DNA from: Verrucomicrobiota bacterium
GTDB lineage: Bacteria > Verrucomicrobiota > Verrucomicrobiia > Opitutales > Opitutaceae
Direction: 5' to 3'
DNA length: 64,000 bases
NCBI GenBank assembly: GCA_019510185.1
Contig: JAEKKV010000012.1
Span: 62,001-126,000 of the forward strand
In this document: positions 21,845 through 31,035 of the stretch, piece by piece
Numbering within the stretch: position 1 is the first letter of the stretch
Layout of the letters: each line of letters begins with the position of its first letter
Program-made: the position numbers and the translations under genes
Notes under the pieces: generated by a model
What the model was told of the DNA's origin: nothing
Database searches by the model: none
What the model saw: only the letters and a program-made list of their open reading frames with translations

Positions 21845-22579
21845 ATGGCTTTGCTGGCGGGCATGAAAGCCGTCGTTCTCAGTCTGGTGAGCATGATCTG
21901 CGTGGCGGGACTCTCGGGCGCCGTGACGCTGGGCTCCACGCGCGACGAGGTTGTCGCCGCCTACGGCCAGCCCAAGGGCGTTACTCAGGCGGGAGCCAAG
22001 GAGATTCTGATTTATGCCGGCGGCCGGGTAATTTTGGAAGACGGCCAGGTGGTGAGATTGGATATGAAAGCCCCCGCGGCTTCCCCTGCGCCGCCCGCGG
22101 CCGCACCGGTCGTCGCGCCGGCAACGCCCGCGCCGGCCGCTCGCGTTGAAGCCCCGGCTCCGGCCGTCGAGTGGCTGACGGATTTCGAGTCGGCCAAAGC
22201 CGAGGCGGCGGCGAAAAAGAAACGCATCCTCGCGCTCTTCACCGGCTCCGATTGGTGTCCAGCGTGCATAGATTTCGAGGCGGGCGTGGCGCACAACGCC
22301 GATTTTCTGCGCGTGACGCAGGTTTCCTTCGTGCTGCTCAAGCTCGATTATCCGCGCAACACGCCGCAGCCGCCGGCGTTGCAGCGACAGAATGCGGTTC
22401 TGCTCCGGCAGTACGGCATCCGTGCTTATCCGTCGTTGCTGGTGATCAGCGCCGACGGGGAAAAATCCCTCAAGGTCGACACGCAGCGCGGCCGGCCGGC
22501 GGCGGATATCTCGGATTATTTCATCCAGGCGGTGGATGAGGCGCGGAAGAATTTCGACCAGCCCAAAACCTGGTGGTGA
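21845..22579 (+). CDS. Exported thioredoxin-like protein with WCPAC motif
   Basis: A 244-residue protein. An N-terminal signal peptide (about 1-28) is followed by a short beta-rich region (LGSTRDEVVAAYGQPKG ... YAGGRVILEDGQVVRLDM), resembling the small outer-membrane-assembly or SmpA-like turn. A Pro/Ala-rich linker (about 78-105) leads to a thioredoxin-fold domain (about 110-244). The redox motif is SDWCPACIDFE (WCxxC type), with a cis-Pro in RAYPSLLVI. It probably acts in periplasmic disulfide or thiol chemistry. ATG at 21845 and ATG at 21863 are both possible starts. It lies 25 bp after the BtuB-like gene on the same strand; a functional link is not established. Confidence 0.8.
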   Translation: MALLAGMKAVVLSLVSMICVAGLSGAVTLGSTRDEVVAAYGQPKGVTQAGAKEILIYAGGRVILEDGQVVRLDMKAPAASPAPPAAAPVVAPATPAPAARVEAPAPAVEWLTDFESAKAEAAAKKKRILALFTGSDWCPACIDFEAGVAHNADFLRVTQVSFVLLKLDYPRNTPQPPALQRQNAVLLRQYGIRAYPSLLVISADGEKSLKVDTQRGRPAADISDYFIQAVDEARKNFDQPKTWW

Positions 22580-22596
22580 CCGGCCGGGCGCGGCTC

Positions 22597-22902
22597 TTAA
22601 AAATGCGAGCCGCTACAGATCGCCAGCAGCACCAGAAAAGCCACGCCGGTGAACAGCAAGGCTCCGAGCACGATGGCCCGGGTTGCTGAAAAGAAAAGCA
22701 TGAGGAGGCAGGCCAGCGCCAGGAGAACGGCCGGGGCGGCGCTTCGGGCGGGGGCGCAGAGCGCAAAGGCAAGGGGAGCGGCGAGGAAGCCCGCGAGAAC
22801 CTTGAGCGCCACGATGCCGGCGCCCGAACGGGGTTTTTCTTCGACCGGCGGCTTGTCGTCATCCGGGATGCGCGGCCAGGGATCGGGAAATTCTGCGCTC
22901 AT
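22597..22902 (-). CDS. Small two-helix membrane protein of unknown function
   Basis: A 101-residue protein with an acidic, Pro-rich cytoplasmic N-terminus (FPDPWPRIPDDDKPPVEEKPRSG) and two or three hydrophobic helices (about 29-51, 53-70 and 76-96). Its ATG overlaps the stop of the radical SAM gene by 4 bp (ATGA at 22899-22902). It is therefore translationally coupled and the last gene of the recQ-Lgt-radical SAM run. I do not recognise a family. An inverted repeat (22590-22596 / 22607-22613, GCGGCTC/GAGCCGC) lies at its 3' end but has only a weak T tract. Confidence 0.65.
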   Translation of the reverse strand: MSAEFPDPWPRIPDDDKPPVEEKPRSGAGIVALKVLAGFLAAPLAFALCAPARSAAPAVLLALACLLMLFFSATRAIVLGALLFTGVAFLVLLAICSGSHF

Positions 22903-24311
22903 AGGGCGACTTCCTTGGTGTCATACATGGCTTGGAGTTCCCTCAGGCGGACTTCCTTTCCGTCGCGGTAGAACAGGTTGAAAGTGTCGAAGGGGATGAT
23001 GCGTCCGTCGGGATGGACGATGTGAATGCAGCTTTTTTTGACGCTGCGGACGTCGAAGTTGTGCGCGTCGAGAAACTGAATGATGAGGACGCGGAAGATG
23101 TTGTCGTAGGTAATCGCGGGCGGGGCCTTCACCAGCGGCAGGCAGCAGAGGAGTTGGCGGAGGGCAAGGGTGGCCGACTCGGGCGAGTGGGAGGTGGAGA
23201 ACAGCTTGAAGACTTCGTTGCGCAGGGCGGGATCGCGTTCGTAGACGATGGTGCTGCCTTCGGCTTTCAGCAGGACTTCGGGAGGGATGAGGCTGGTGAG
23301 CGGGGTGACCTTGTTGCCGAGTTTCAGGGCGTAGCCCATCGCGAGACAATCGGGGTGGCAGGGAACGGGGATGATGTCCTCGGGTTTGAAGACGGGGCTT
23401 TGCGCGAGGATTTTTTGCCGCACTTCGCCGAGGGTGAGGCGGTCGCGCGCGGGATCGAAATTCTCGGTGCGGCCGGCGTCCTGAATGGGCTGGAAGGTGA
23501 CGCCGCGGACGCAGCGCTGCTTCAGGGCGAAGTCGATGATCTCGCCCATTTCGCCGTCGTTGAGGCCTTTTTTGAGGGTGACGACGAGGGTGGTGGAGAG
23601 GTTGAGCTCGTTAAGGCGATCCAGGGCGCGGCGGCGGATGTCGAGGAGATCGGCGCCGCGCAGTTCACGGATGGGGTCGGGCCGGAGCGAGTCGAACTGA
23701 AGATAGACCTCGAAGCCCGGCTGGTAGGTGGCAAGCCGGCGGGCGAATTCGGCATCCTGGGCGATGCGAATGCCGTTGGTGTTCAGCATGAGGTGCTTGA
23801 TCGGCCGGCGTTTGGCGGCGTCGAGGATCTCGAAAAACTGCGGGTGGATGGTCGGTTCGCCGCCGCTGATCTGGACGATGTCGGGCTCGGCTTCGTTGCG
23901 CACGACGGCGTCGAGCATGCGTTCAATGTGTTCGAGCGAGCGGTGCGTCTGGCGCTTGGGCGAGGACTCGGCGTAGCAGATGGGGCACTGCAAATTACAC
24001 TGGTCGGTGATTTCGACGAGGGTGAGGCAGCTGTGTTGCTCGTGGTCGGGGCAGAGGCCGCAGTCGTAAGGGCAGCCGAAACGCGTGGGCGTGTTGAAGT
24101 GGGCGGGCATCTGCCCGGGCTTCAAGGTGGCGCGGGAGCGTTTGTAGTACTCGACGTCGGTCGAGATGAGCACCTTTTCGAAGCCGTGGTCGGGGCAGTG
24201 CTTGTGCAGGAAAACCTTGTCGTCCTGATAAACCACCTTGGCTTCGACTTTGCGCAGGCAGTGCGAGCACAGGCTGTTGGTGAGTTCCGCGAAGAGATAA
24301 GGGCGGTCCAT
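22899..24311 (-). CDS. Radical SAM protein of the Tes/MSS (tetraether or membrane-spanning lipid synthase)-like family
   Basis: A 470-residue radical SAM enzyme. The cluster-binding CxxxCxxC is Cys105-Cys109-Cys112 (CNLQCPIC). SISGGEP-type SAM-binding residues follow (QISGGEPT), then LNTNGIRIAQD. Unusual N-terminal cysteine groups precede it (CSHC at 15-18, a CP around 39, and CPYDCGLCPDHEQHSCL about 80-95), which could hold more iron-sulfur clusters or zinc. This architecture, with HSCLTLVEITDQCNLQCPICYA, matches my recollection of the archaeal tetraether synthase Tes and its bacterial homologs that join lipid tails. It overlaps the Lgt-family gene by 1 nt (TAATG). The lipid role is an inference from family and neighbour; other substrates are possible. 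Confidence 0.7.
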   Translation of the reverse strand: MDRPYLFAELTNSLCSHCLRKVEAKVVYQDDKVFLHKHCPDHGFEKVLISTDVEYYKRSRATLKPGQMPAHFNTPTRFGCPYDCGLCPDHEQHSCLTLVEITDQCNLQCPICYAESSPKRQTHRSLEHIERMLDAVVRNEAEPDIVQISGGEPTIHPQFFEILDAAKRRPIKHLMLNTNGIRIAQDAEFARRLATYQPGFEVYLQFDSLRPDPIRELRGADLLDIRRRALDRLNELNLSTTLVVTLKKGLNDGEMGEIIDFALKQRCVRGVTFQPIQDAGRTENFDPARDRLTLGEVRQKILAQSPVFKPEDIIPVPCHPDCLAMGYALKLGNKVTPLTSLIPPEVLLKAEGSTIVYERDPALRNEVFKLFSTSHSPESATLALRQLLCCLPLVKAPPAITYDNIFRVLIIQFLDAHNFDVRSVKKSCIHIVHPDGRIIPFDTFNLFYRDGKEVRLRELQAMYDTKEVAL

Positions 24312-25072
24312 TAAGAAGGGTTGGTCGGACGGGGGTGGGCGAGGCGGAGGGCGCTTCGGAGAGCCAAGAAGACGCCGACAAGGCTGGCGAGCTGGATCGC
24401 GCTCAGGCCGGCGAGCGGGGTTTCACGGGGCTTGATAAATTCGACGAGAAAGCGAAACCCGAAGTAGCCGGTCAGATACAGACGGAAGAGGACGCCCGCC
24501 GGCAGGATCCGGCGGCGCGTGGCCAGCCATAGCGTGAGGGCGAGCAGGAGGACGCAGACGCTTTCGTAGAGTTGCGTGGGATGCCGGTGCACGCCGTCTC
24601 CGAAGTCCACGCCCCACGGAAGCGTGGTGGCAACGCCGTAGGTGCGGTCGTCGAGTCCCGTCAAAAAACAACCGACGCGACCGATGGCGGTGCCGATGGC
24701 GAGCGGGTAAACAAACAGGTCACCGGTCGATTGTTTCAGGCGGAGGCAGCGCTTGGCCAGTTCCACGCCCGCCCAGCCGCCGAGCAGGCCTCCGGCGATG
24801 GTTTTTCCGCCGAGCAGCGCGCGAAGATCGTGACGCAGCGCCCAATAATAAGCGGGCGTCTCGGCCCAGGCGAGGAGCTTGGATCCGAGCCAGGCGCCGA
24901 AGAGACAGCCGACGAGCAACCAGAGGTTGGGTTCCAGCGGCAGGCCGGCTTGGGGGGAGCGACGGCGCCATTTGAAATAGAGGCGGGCGCCGACGAAATA
25001 GCCGAGGCCTTCGAGCAAGGGGTGAGGGTGAAACCGAAGGCCGGCCAGGTGGACGTAGACAGGGAAGGTCAT
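24311..25072 (-). CDS. Lgt-family (prolipoprotein diacylglyceryl transferase-like) membrane protein
   Basis: A 253-residue polytopic protein with about seven hydrophobic segments. Lgt signatures are present but divergent: GGKTIAGGLLGGWAGVELAK, the core GRVGCFLTGLDDRTYG in place of the usual GRxGNFxNxExxG, and HPTQLYES near the C-terminal half. Canonical Lgt adds diacylglycerol from phosphatidylglycerol to lipobox cysteines. The changed signature loop suggests a paralog with a different acceptor or donor. It directly precedes and overlaps the Tes-like radical SAM gene, which favours a lipid-modifying role. The gene begins 17 bp after recQ. A housekeeping lgt is probably elsewhere in the genome. 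Confidence 0.8.
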   Translation of the reverse strand: MTFPVYVHLAGLRFHPHPLLEGLGYFVGARLYFKWRRRSPQAGLPLEPNLWLLVGCLFGAWLGSKLLAWAETPAYYWALRHDLRALLGGKTIAGGLLGGWAGVELAKRCLRLKQSTGDLFVYPLAIGTAIGRVGCFLTGLDDRTYGVATTLPWGVDFGDGVHRHPTQLYESVCVLLLALTLWLATRRRILPAGVLFRLYLTGYFGFRFLVEFIKPRETPLAGLSAIQLASLVGVFLALRSALRLAHPRPTNPS

Positions 25073-25088
25073 GCGGACGGCGTGCCGT

Positions 25089-26963
25089 TCAGTCGTTGAA
25101 CGTCATCCGCGAGTTGTCCTGAAGGTAGGCGGCGATTTCACGCGCGAAGGTTTCGCTGAACTCGGCGCGCTTCTTCGCGCCCATGCCGAAGATGCCGGCC
25201 ATGGCCTCGTCGCCCACCGGATATTCGCGGGACATCTGGCGAAGCGTGGCGTCGCCGAAGATCACATACGCGGGAACCTTGCGTTCATCGGCCAATTTCT
25301 TGCGCAGCTCGCGCAGGCGATTGAAGAGGATCTCGTCGCACTCGATGTCGCCTTCGCGGCGGACGATCTTCCGGACCTTGGGCAGATCCATCGGCTTGGT
25401 GAGGGTGATGGGGCGACGGGTTTTCAGCGCTTCGAGGCCCTCGGCCGTGAGCTGGAGGGTGGGATATTCGCCTTCGCTCTGGGCGAGGAGACCGAGGCGC
25501 AGAAGATCGCGACCGATGGCGGTCCAGGCCGGACGGGAGAGATCCTTGCCGATGCCGTAGGTGGAAAGGCGGTCGTGATCCCAGCGGCGGATTTTGTCGG
25601 TGTCGGCTCCGGTGAGGACTTCGCAGACGTGGTTGACGCCTACGCCGAAGCGGCTGGCGGCATTGATGCGGTAGACGCAGGAGAGGAATTTCTGCGCGAC
25701 GAGGGTGCCGTCGTAGGTGTCGCGCGGCTCGACGCAGTTGTCGCAGGCGCCGCAATTATCGAGGGCGAATTTCTCGCCGAAGTAGTTAAGGAGTTCGCCG
25801 CGACGGCAGCCGGCGCTTTCGGCATAGCGCATGATCTGGCGAAGCTGGTTGCGCGCGATCTGCTGCTCCTGGTCGTTGGTGATCTCGTCGATGAAGTGCG
25901 TCTGTTTGGCGGCGTCGCCGGCGCTGAAGAGCAGGAGGCAGTCGCCGGGGAGGCCGTCGCGTCCGGCGCGGCCGGTTTCCTGATAGTAGCCCTCAATGTT
26001 TTTGGGCAGATCGTAGTGGATGACCCAGCGGACGTTTGGCTTGTTGATGCCCATGCCGAACGCGATGGTCGCGCACATGATGCGCACTTCGTCGCGAAGA
26101 AACAGCTCCTGGTTGCGGGCGCGTTCGTCGGCGGGGAGACCGGCGTGGTAGGCGCGGGCGGAGTAGCCTTTGCCGGCGAGGGCCTCGGCCACGCGTTCGG
26201 TCGCGGCACGGCTGGCGCAGTAGACGATACCGCTCTCGTCCTCGCGCTTTTTGACCCAGGCAATGATTTGGTCGGCGGGTTTTTCCTTGGGCGTAACCTT
26301 ATAGGTGAGGTTGGGCCGGTTGAAGCTGGCGACGAAGACGGCAGGGGCGCGGAGTTTCAGGTGTTTGACGATGTCGGCGCGCACGCGCTCGGTGGCGGTG
26401 GCGGTGAGGGCCATCATGGGCACATCGGGGAGGAACTCGCGGAGCTTGGAGATCTGGCGGTATTCGGGGCGGAAGTCGTGGCCCCACTCGGAAACGCAGT
26501 GGGCTTCGTCGATGGCGATCGCGGCGACGTTCCAAGCTTTCAGATTTTCCTGCCAGTTATCGAGCATGAGGCGCTCGGGGGCGACATAGAGGAGGCGCCA
26601 TTCACCGCGATGAAGACCGGCGAGTCGGGAACGGGCCTCGGACGCGCCGAGGGTGGAATTGAGGTAGGTGGCGGCGACGCCGCTGGCCTGGAGCTGGTCG
26701 ACCTGATCCTTCATCAGCGCGATGAGCGGCGAGACCACGATGGTGAGGCCGGTGCGGTGAAGGGCAGGAATCTGAAAACAGAGGGATTTGCCGCCGCCGG
26801 TGGGCAGGAGGGCGAACACATCGCGACCTGCGAGCGTGGTCTCGATGATGTCGCGCTGAAGCGGGCGAAACTCGGGATACCCGAAGGTGGTGTGAAGCGT
26901 GTGGAGCAGATCGGGCACGAAGGCGGAGAAAAATTCAGTCCGCAGTCCGGCGCAAGATTGCAT
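25089..26963 (-). CDS. recQ: ATP-dependent DNA helicase RecQ
   Basis: A complete RecQ helicase of about 624 residues. Helicase motifs are in order: FGYPEFRPLQ (motif 0), LLPTGGGKSLCFQ (Walker A), DEAHCVSEWGHDFRPEY (motif II plus aromatic loop), ALTATA (III), and YYQETGRAGRDG (VI). Then come the RQC zinc-binding cysteines (CRRGELLNYFG ... CGACDNC), a winged helix, and a C-terminal HRDC domain (ending about residue 615). It unwinds 3'-tailed, forked and recombination DNA in repair. The start is uncertain: ATG at 26963, GTG at 26918 (which best fits the E. coli N-terminus) or ATG at 27002. It lies directly after the hybrid kinase and before the Lgt-family gene, all on the same strand. Confidence 0.95.
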   Translation of the reverse strand: MQSCAGLRTEFFSAFVPDLLHTLHTTFGYPEFRPLQRDIIETTLAGRDVFALLPTGGGKSLCFQIPALHRTGLTIVVSPLIALMKDQVDQLQASGVAATYLNSTLGASEARSRLAGLHRGEWRLLYVAPERLMLDNWQENLKAWNVAAIAIDEAHCVSEWGHDFRPEYRQISKLREFLPDVPMMALTATATERVRADIVKHLKLRAPAVFVASFNRPNLTYKVTPKEKPADQIIAWVKKREDESGIVYCASRAATERVAEALAGKGYSARAYHAGLPADERARNQELFLRDEVRIMCATIAFGMGINKPNVRWVIHYDLPKNIEGYYQETGRAGRDGLPGDCLLLFSAGDAAKQTHFIDEITNDQEQQIARNQLRQIMRYAESAGCRRGELLNYFGEKFALDNCGACDNCVEPRDTYDGTLVAQKFLSCVYRINAASRFGVGVNHVCEVLTGADTDKIRRWDHDRLSTYGIGKDLSRPAWTAIGRDLLRLGLLAQSEGEYPTLQLTAEGLEALKTRRPITLTKPMDLPKVRKIVRREGDIECDEILFNRLRELRKKLADERKVPAYVIFGDATLRQMSREYPVGDEAMAGIFGMGAKKRAEFSETFAREIAAYLQDNSRMTFND

Positions 26964-27003
26964 CGCGCGCAATGGGCGAGACCGGCATTTTGGCCGGCGC
27001 ACG

Positions 27004-28743
27004 CTAGGCGGATGGTTTTACAGTTACATGCCGGGAAATTTCCGCCATGATCTCGGAGAGCTTGAGCGGCTTGGCCAAGACGGCGTCCATGCCGCCCTCC
27101 AGATAACTGCGTTGCTGGTCGGGAAGCACGCTGGCGGTGAGCGCCACGATGCGGGGTTGCGGGCGTCCGTGCAGGCGGGTCCGGATCTCGCGAGTGGCCT
27201 GAAGGCCGTCGAGCTCGGGCATGAGGATGTCCATGAAAATCAGATCGTAACGTCCCGCCAAGGCGGCAATGACGGCATCCTGTCCGTTGGTGGCGATGTC
27301 GGGTTCGATGCCGTGGCGCAGCAGCATCTGGGTGATGAGAAGCCGGTTGGTGGCTTCATCCTCAACGACCAGGACCCGGAGAGGCGCGCCCGACGGGTGC
27401 ATATCGGGAGCGGACGCGGTTGCGACATGAGGAACGGGAGGGGCGTCGAGTCTTATCGGAAGTGCGACGACGAACACCGAGCCTTGGCCGGGCGTGCTTT
27501 CGAAGGTGACGTCGCCGCCGAGGGCGCGGGCGAGCCGCTTGCAGATGGCGAGGCCGAGGCCGGTGCCACCGTAAAGGCGGGTGGTGGACGAATCGGCCTG
27601 GCTGAAGGGCTTGAAGAGGCGGCCGTGTTGACCCGGGGTGATGCCGATCCCGGTGTCGGCCACGGTGAAGTTAAGCGTGTCGTCTTTGGCGGCGGCGGCG
27701 GTCAGGGTGATGCCGCCGTGCGCGGTGAACTTCAGCGCGTTGGACAGAAGGTTGGCCAGGATCTGCCGCAGCCGGTTCGCGTCGGTGACGAGGGTTTTCG
27801 GCAGGTTGGGATCGGTCTTCAGATCGAGTGAGAGTCCCTTTTCGGCGGCGCGCGGCAGAAAGAGCGTGACCACCGAGTCGAGCAGCTCCGCCAGTTCGCA
27901 GGGCTGAAGGTCGAGTTGAAGCTGACCGGCCTCGATTTTCGAGAAGTCGAGGATGTCGTTGATGAGCGCCAGCAAGGCCGCGCCGCTCTGGTCGATGGTG
28001 TGCAGCCAGGCGCGCTGTTCCTCGTCGATCTTTGTCTCGAGCAGCAGGCTGGTGAAACCGAGCACGGCGTTGAGTGGCGTGCGGATCTCGTGGCTCATGA
28101 CGGCGAGGAATTCGCTTTTGGCGCGGTCGGCCGCCTCGGCGTGTTCCTTGGCCGCGATGAGTTCGCGCTCGACCAGCTTGCGATCCGTGATCTCGACGCA
28201 CGAGACGATGACCTCACGCACAACGTCATTTTTCAGTCGTGGCCGCAGCCAGGCCAAATAGGCGAGGGTCCCGTCGATGGAACTGCCTTCGCAGGTGAAC
28301 TCGGCTCCGCTCCAGGCGCGTTCGTAGGCGGGAAGAAGCGCCGCCGCCTGCGCAGGCGGCAGGAAATCCTCGGGGCCCCGGCCTTCGACGGTTTCAGGAT
28401 CCCACCCGAGGCGTTGCGCGAGCTGGCCGCGACAGAGCGTGTGCACGAAACCGGTTTCGGTGCGCCGGACGCACAGGATCATGCCTTGCTGGGATTCCAG
28501 CGTCTGGCGGTAGTAGCGGTCGAGCGATTTGATCTGGTCGGCGGTCTCGTGGCGCAGGCGGTCGTTGGCTTCGTTGAGCTCGTCGGACGTGACTTCCAGC
28601 GTGTGTTCCAGGAGCCGGCGGTCGGACTCCAATTCGTGGTAAGCGTCGGCGATTGCGGCGAACAACCCGCGCCACGGTTCGGCCGTCGGATCGACGCCGG
28701 GCGGAAGGTGTTTGCGCAGTTGACGGTCGAGCAGGGAGGACAT
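27004..28743 (-). CDS. PAS hybrid histidine kinase with receiver domain
   Basis: A 579-residue cytoplasmic kinase. An N-terminal coiled coil (about 30-85: [29 protein letters not shown]) precedes a PAS-like domain (about 85-195). The kinase core has His218 in [10 protein letters not shown], an N-box [12 protein letters not shown], and G boxes ADTGIGI and [10 protein letters not shown]. The C-terminal receiver (about 455-575) has VVEDE, phosphoacceptor Asp505 in [11 protein letters not shown], and a conserved Lys in LAKPLKL. The start codon lies 1 nt from the stop of the FIST gene, so the two are almost certainly co-transcribed. FIST proteins beside kinases are thought to supply the ligand signal. 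Confidence 0.9.
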   Translation of the reverse strand: MSSLLDRQLRKHLPPGVDPTAEPWRGLFAAIADAYHELESDRRLLEHTLEVTSDELNEANDRLRHETADQIKSLDRYYRQTLESQQGMILCVRRTETGFVHTLCRGQLAQRLGWDPETVEGRGPEDFLPPAQAAALLPAYERAWSGAEFTCEGSSIDGTLAYLAWLRPRLKNDVVREVIVSCVEITDRKLVERELIAAKEHAEAADRAKSEFLAVMSHEIRTPLNAVLGFTSLLLETKIDEEQRAWLHTIDQSGAALLALINDILDFSKIEAGQLQLDLQPCELAELLDSVVTLFLPRAAEKGLSLDLKTDPNLPKTLVTDANRLRQILANLLSNALKFTAHGGITLTAAAAKDDTLNFTVADTGIGITPGQHGRLFKPFSQADSSTTRLYGGTGLGLAICKRLARALGGDVTFESTPGQGSVFVVALPIRLDAPPVPHVATASAPDMHPSGAPLRVLVVEDEATNRLLITQMLLRHGIEPDIATNGQDAVIAALAGRYDLIFMDILMPELDGLQATREIRTRLHGRPQPRIVALTASVLPDQQRSYLEGGMDAVLAKPLKLSEIMAEISRHVTVKPSA

Positions 28744-28744
28744 G

Positions 28745-29887
28745 CTACGAAGCTTCGGAAAAGACCGTGAGCGTCATGGTCTGGTTGTGTAATTCGCAGT
28801 CGTGGGTGAGTCCTGCGGGGCTGATTTCACCGTAGGAATAAAAGCCGGCGTTGCACACGCCGGCGCCCAAGCGGGCCAGCACGGCCTCGACTTCCTCCTC
28901 GACCCGCTGGCCGAGCACGAGCTTGCGGCCGACGCAGCTCACCAGCAGGGCGACGCGTTGATGATCGTTGAAAGACGTGAGCGCCTGACCCGCGGCGGAG
29001 GCAGCGCCTTCCATCAAACTGTCGGCTCCGGCCTTCATCAGGCGACAGAAGTGCCCCATGGGAATATCGCCGGCAAAGGTGAGCGACTGGGCTTCTTCAT
29101 CGATCGCGAGAATGGTGCGCACGAGGCCGGAGGTGGCGTCCGCATCAGGAAGCAGTTGCAGCGGAAACAGGAGTCCCGCCGCCGGGAGGGCGGCGGCGCG
29201 TTCGCCCAAATAGCGTTTGTAGAGGGCGAGGGCGGGTTGATTATCGAGCTCGTAGAGCACGTTGTCTTTCGACCGGGTGACCAGACGCTTGGGTCCGAAC
29301 GGCTCCCAACCTCCGGCGGAGCCGTAGGCGACGTGAAAGGATTCACCGTAAAATCCGACGGCAACGACGCGGCCGGGACCCATATCGTCATCGAGGCCGG
29401 CGGCCGTGCGTTGAAAACGCGCACCATCTCCGGCCATTCCGCCGGTGGCCTGAACGCCGGCCGGCAGGTGGGTGCGCAAACTTTCGGTAAGCTGACTGCC
29501 GTTAACCAGCAGGCCGTCGCTCAGTACGACCACATGCCGAAGGTCCGGCGAGGCGAGTTGCCGGCCGAGGGCGGCGCCGGCTTCCGCGCTATCTTCCGCC
29601 GAATCCACTTTCACGCAGGCGCCGCGCACGCGGGTGCGGTTGAAGCGGATCAGCAGGGCGGCGATGGTGCCATCGTTGACGCTACTGCCGGCGATCTCGC
29701 CAGCGGTGCTGCAACCGGCGCACACCGCTCCCGGATGGGCGCCCCGCAGCTCGCGCAAAGGCGTCGGATTATCGAGGAGGATTTCGGACGCGCCGAAATA
29801 AAAGATGAGCGAAGCCGACCCTTCGGCCCTCGCGAGCGATGGAACCCAGCCGGTTCCGCGCGACCAGCGCAGGAGTGAAGCGTGCAT
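28745..29887 (-). CDS. FIST N- and C-terminal domain sensory protein
   Basis: A 380-residue soluble protein with the FIST_N domain (about 25-215: [49 protein letters not shown]) and the FIST_C domain (about 225-365: [56 protein letters not shown]). FIST domains are intracellular sensors thought to bind small ligands such as amino acids and work with kinases or cyclases. The kinase gene follows with a 1-nt gap, which supports a two-protein signalling unit. The start at 29887 (MHASLLRW) is preferred over an ATG at 29911. Confidence 0.88.
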   Translation of the reverse strand: MHASLLRWSRGTGWVPSLARAEGSASLIFYFGASEILLDNPTPLRELRGAHPGAVCAGCSTAGEIAGSSVNDGTIAALLIRFNRTRVRGACVKVDSAEDSAEAGAALGRQLASPDLRHVVVLSDGLLVNGSQLTESLRTHLPAGVQATGGMAGDGARFQRTAAGLDDDMGPGRVVAVGFYGESFHVAYGSAGGWEPFGPKRLVTRSKDNVLYELDNQPALALYKRYLGERAAALPAAGLLFPLQLLPDADATSGLVRTILAIDEEAQSLTFAGDIPMGHFCRLMKAGADSLMEGAASAAGQALTSFNDHQRVALLVSCVGRKLVLGQRVEEEVEAVLARLGAGVCNAGFYSYGEISPAGLTHDCELHNQTMTLTVFSEAS

Positions 29888-30015
29888 GATGGGGAAAGAC
29901 GCCGCCGCCAACGGACGAAGTCATAATGGATTTCTCAATCCAAGCCAGACCTTTGTCTCATTCCTCCGAGGTCGAAAGTGCGCACATGACTCGCAATTGC
30001 AGGCGCTATGTCCGA

Positions 30016-30055
30016 AAACAAAAAACCCGGCCGGACCTGAGTCCGACCGGGGTAT
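30016..30055 (-). terminator. Rho-independent terminator after the ECF sigma gene
   Basis: Read on the minus strand, a GC-rich stem (CCCGGTCGGAC / GTCCGGCCGGG around a 4-nt loop) is followed by a run of T (complement of the A run at 30019-30025). It sits about 50 bp beyond the sigma-factor stop at 30103, so the sigma gene is transcribed as a separate unit from the FIST operon. Confidence 0.85.
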
Positions 30056-30102
30056 ACTTGCCGCTGCGGCCAGCCAAGCGGGGGCGCCCCCGCCGGCTAA
30101 GT

Positions 30103-30822
30103 TCAAGCGTAAGCGATGGCGTGGCAGCCTTGGGCGGGGTGAACGCCCTCGAAGAAATCGGCGGGCGTCGATTCCGGGCCGAATTCCGGGGCGCATTCGG
30201 CGAGCAACTTGCGAAGGTTTTCACGGGCGCGGGCGATGCGACTCTTCACCGTGCCGACATTGATGCGGAGGGCGCGGGCGATTTCCTCATAGGGCAGTTC
30301 GAGGATGTTGCGCATGGTGAGAATTTCCCGGTGGCTGGCGTCGAGTTTGTCCATGCAGGCGGCAATCAACGAAGCGAACTCGTTGGTCGCGGCATCGCGG
30401 GCGGGGTCCGCCTCGCCGGTCGCGATGAGTTCGGAAAACGTGGCGTCGGATTCGTCGGAAAGCGGATGCTCCAAAGAAAGCGAGTCCTGGCGGCGGCGGC
30501 GGAAAAAATACCAGTAGCGATTGCGCGAGAGATTCAGCGCGATGCGATAAAGCCAAGTGGCGAGCGAGGAATCGCCGCGGAAATTCGCCAGACCGCGGTG
30601 GGCGCGGATGAAGGCGTCCTGAACGATCTCCTCGGCGTCGGCGGCGTTGCGCAGGAGATTGTGGGCGAGGCTGAAGAGGCGGTTGTGATAGCGCCGCATG
30701 ATCTCGATGAAGGCGGATTCGTCGCCTTCGTTGAAGCGACGCACGAGAGCCGCGTCGTAAGCGGCCTCCGCGGCGGATTCGGGCTTGGCGGGCGTGATCG
30801 GGCGAGCAGACGCTGGATTCAT
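30103..30822 (-). CDS. ECF (sigma-24 type) RNA polymerase sigma factor
   Basis: A 239-residue sigma-70 family factor. Region 2 is about residues 25-100 (FIEIMRRYHNRLFSLAHNLLRNAADAEEIVQDAFIRAHRGLANFRGDSSLATWLYRIALNLSRN), and region 4 is about 150-205 (ASHREILTMRNILELPYEEIARALRINVGTVKSRIARARENLRKLL). Regions 3 and 1.1 are missing, which defines the ECF group. A basic RRRR stretch and a long acidic linker separate the two. The C-terminal ~30 residues (CAPEFGPESTPADFFEG) extend past region 4. No anti-sigma factor is visible on either side. ATG 30822 gives the domain-proximal start; ATG 30861 is an alternative. A strong terminator follows, and a 174-bp spacer (30862-31035) lies upstream. Confidence 0.88.
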   Translation of the reverse strand: MNPASARPITPAKPESAAEAAYDAALVRRFNEGDESAFIEIMRRYHNRLFSLAHNLLRNAADAEEIVQDAFIRAHRGLANFRGDSSLATWLYRIALNLSRNRYWYFFRRRRQDSLSLEHPLSDESDATFSELIATGEADPARDAATNEFASLIAACMDKLDASHREILTMRNILELPYEEIARALRINVGTVKSRIARARENLRKLLAECAPEFGPESTPADFFEGVHPAQGCHAIAYA

Positions 30823-31035
30823 AAAAGGGCTCCGTTGAGGGTTGGATTGAGTCGGACTCATTCCCCTCTACCTCGGAACATGCCAGCGGGCTTCTGATTT
30901 CCCTAACAAACTTTACTCCAAAGGGATGAAAATGATCAGCCCCGGGAGTAGCGTAAGAGCTTCATGCAAATTGCCCGCTCCTTTTCAGGTGGCTCGTGCA
31001 GGCTGCAACGTCGGGGCTCCATTTCCCCCAAATTT

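Noticed and set aside
22590..22613. Terminator after the small membrane protein gene
   Set aside because: The GCGGCTC/GAGCCGC stem is short and lacks a proper T run; it overlaps the end of the gene.
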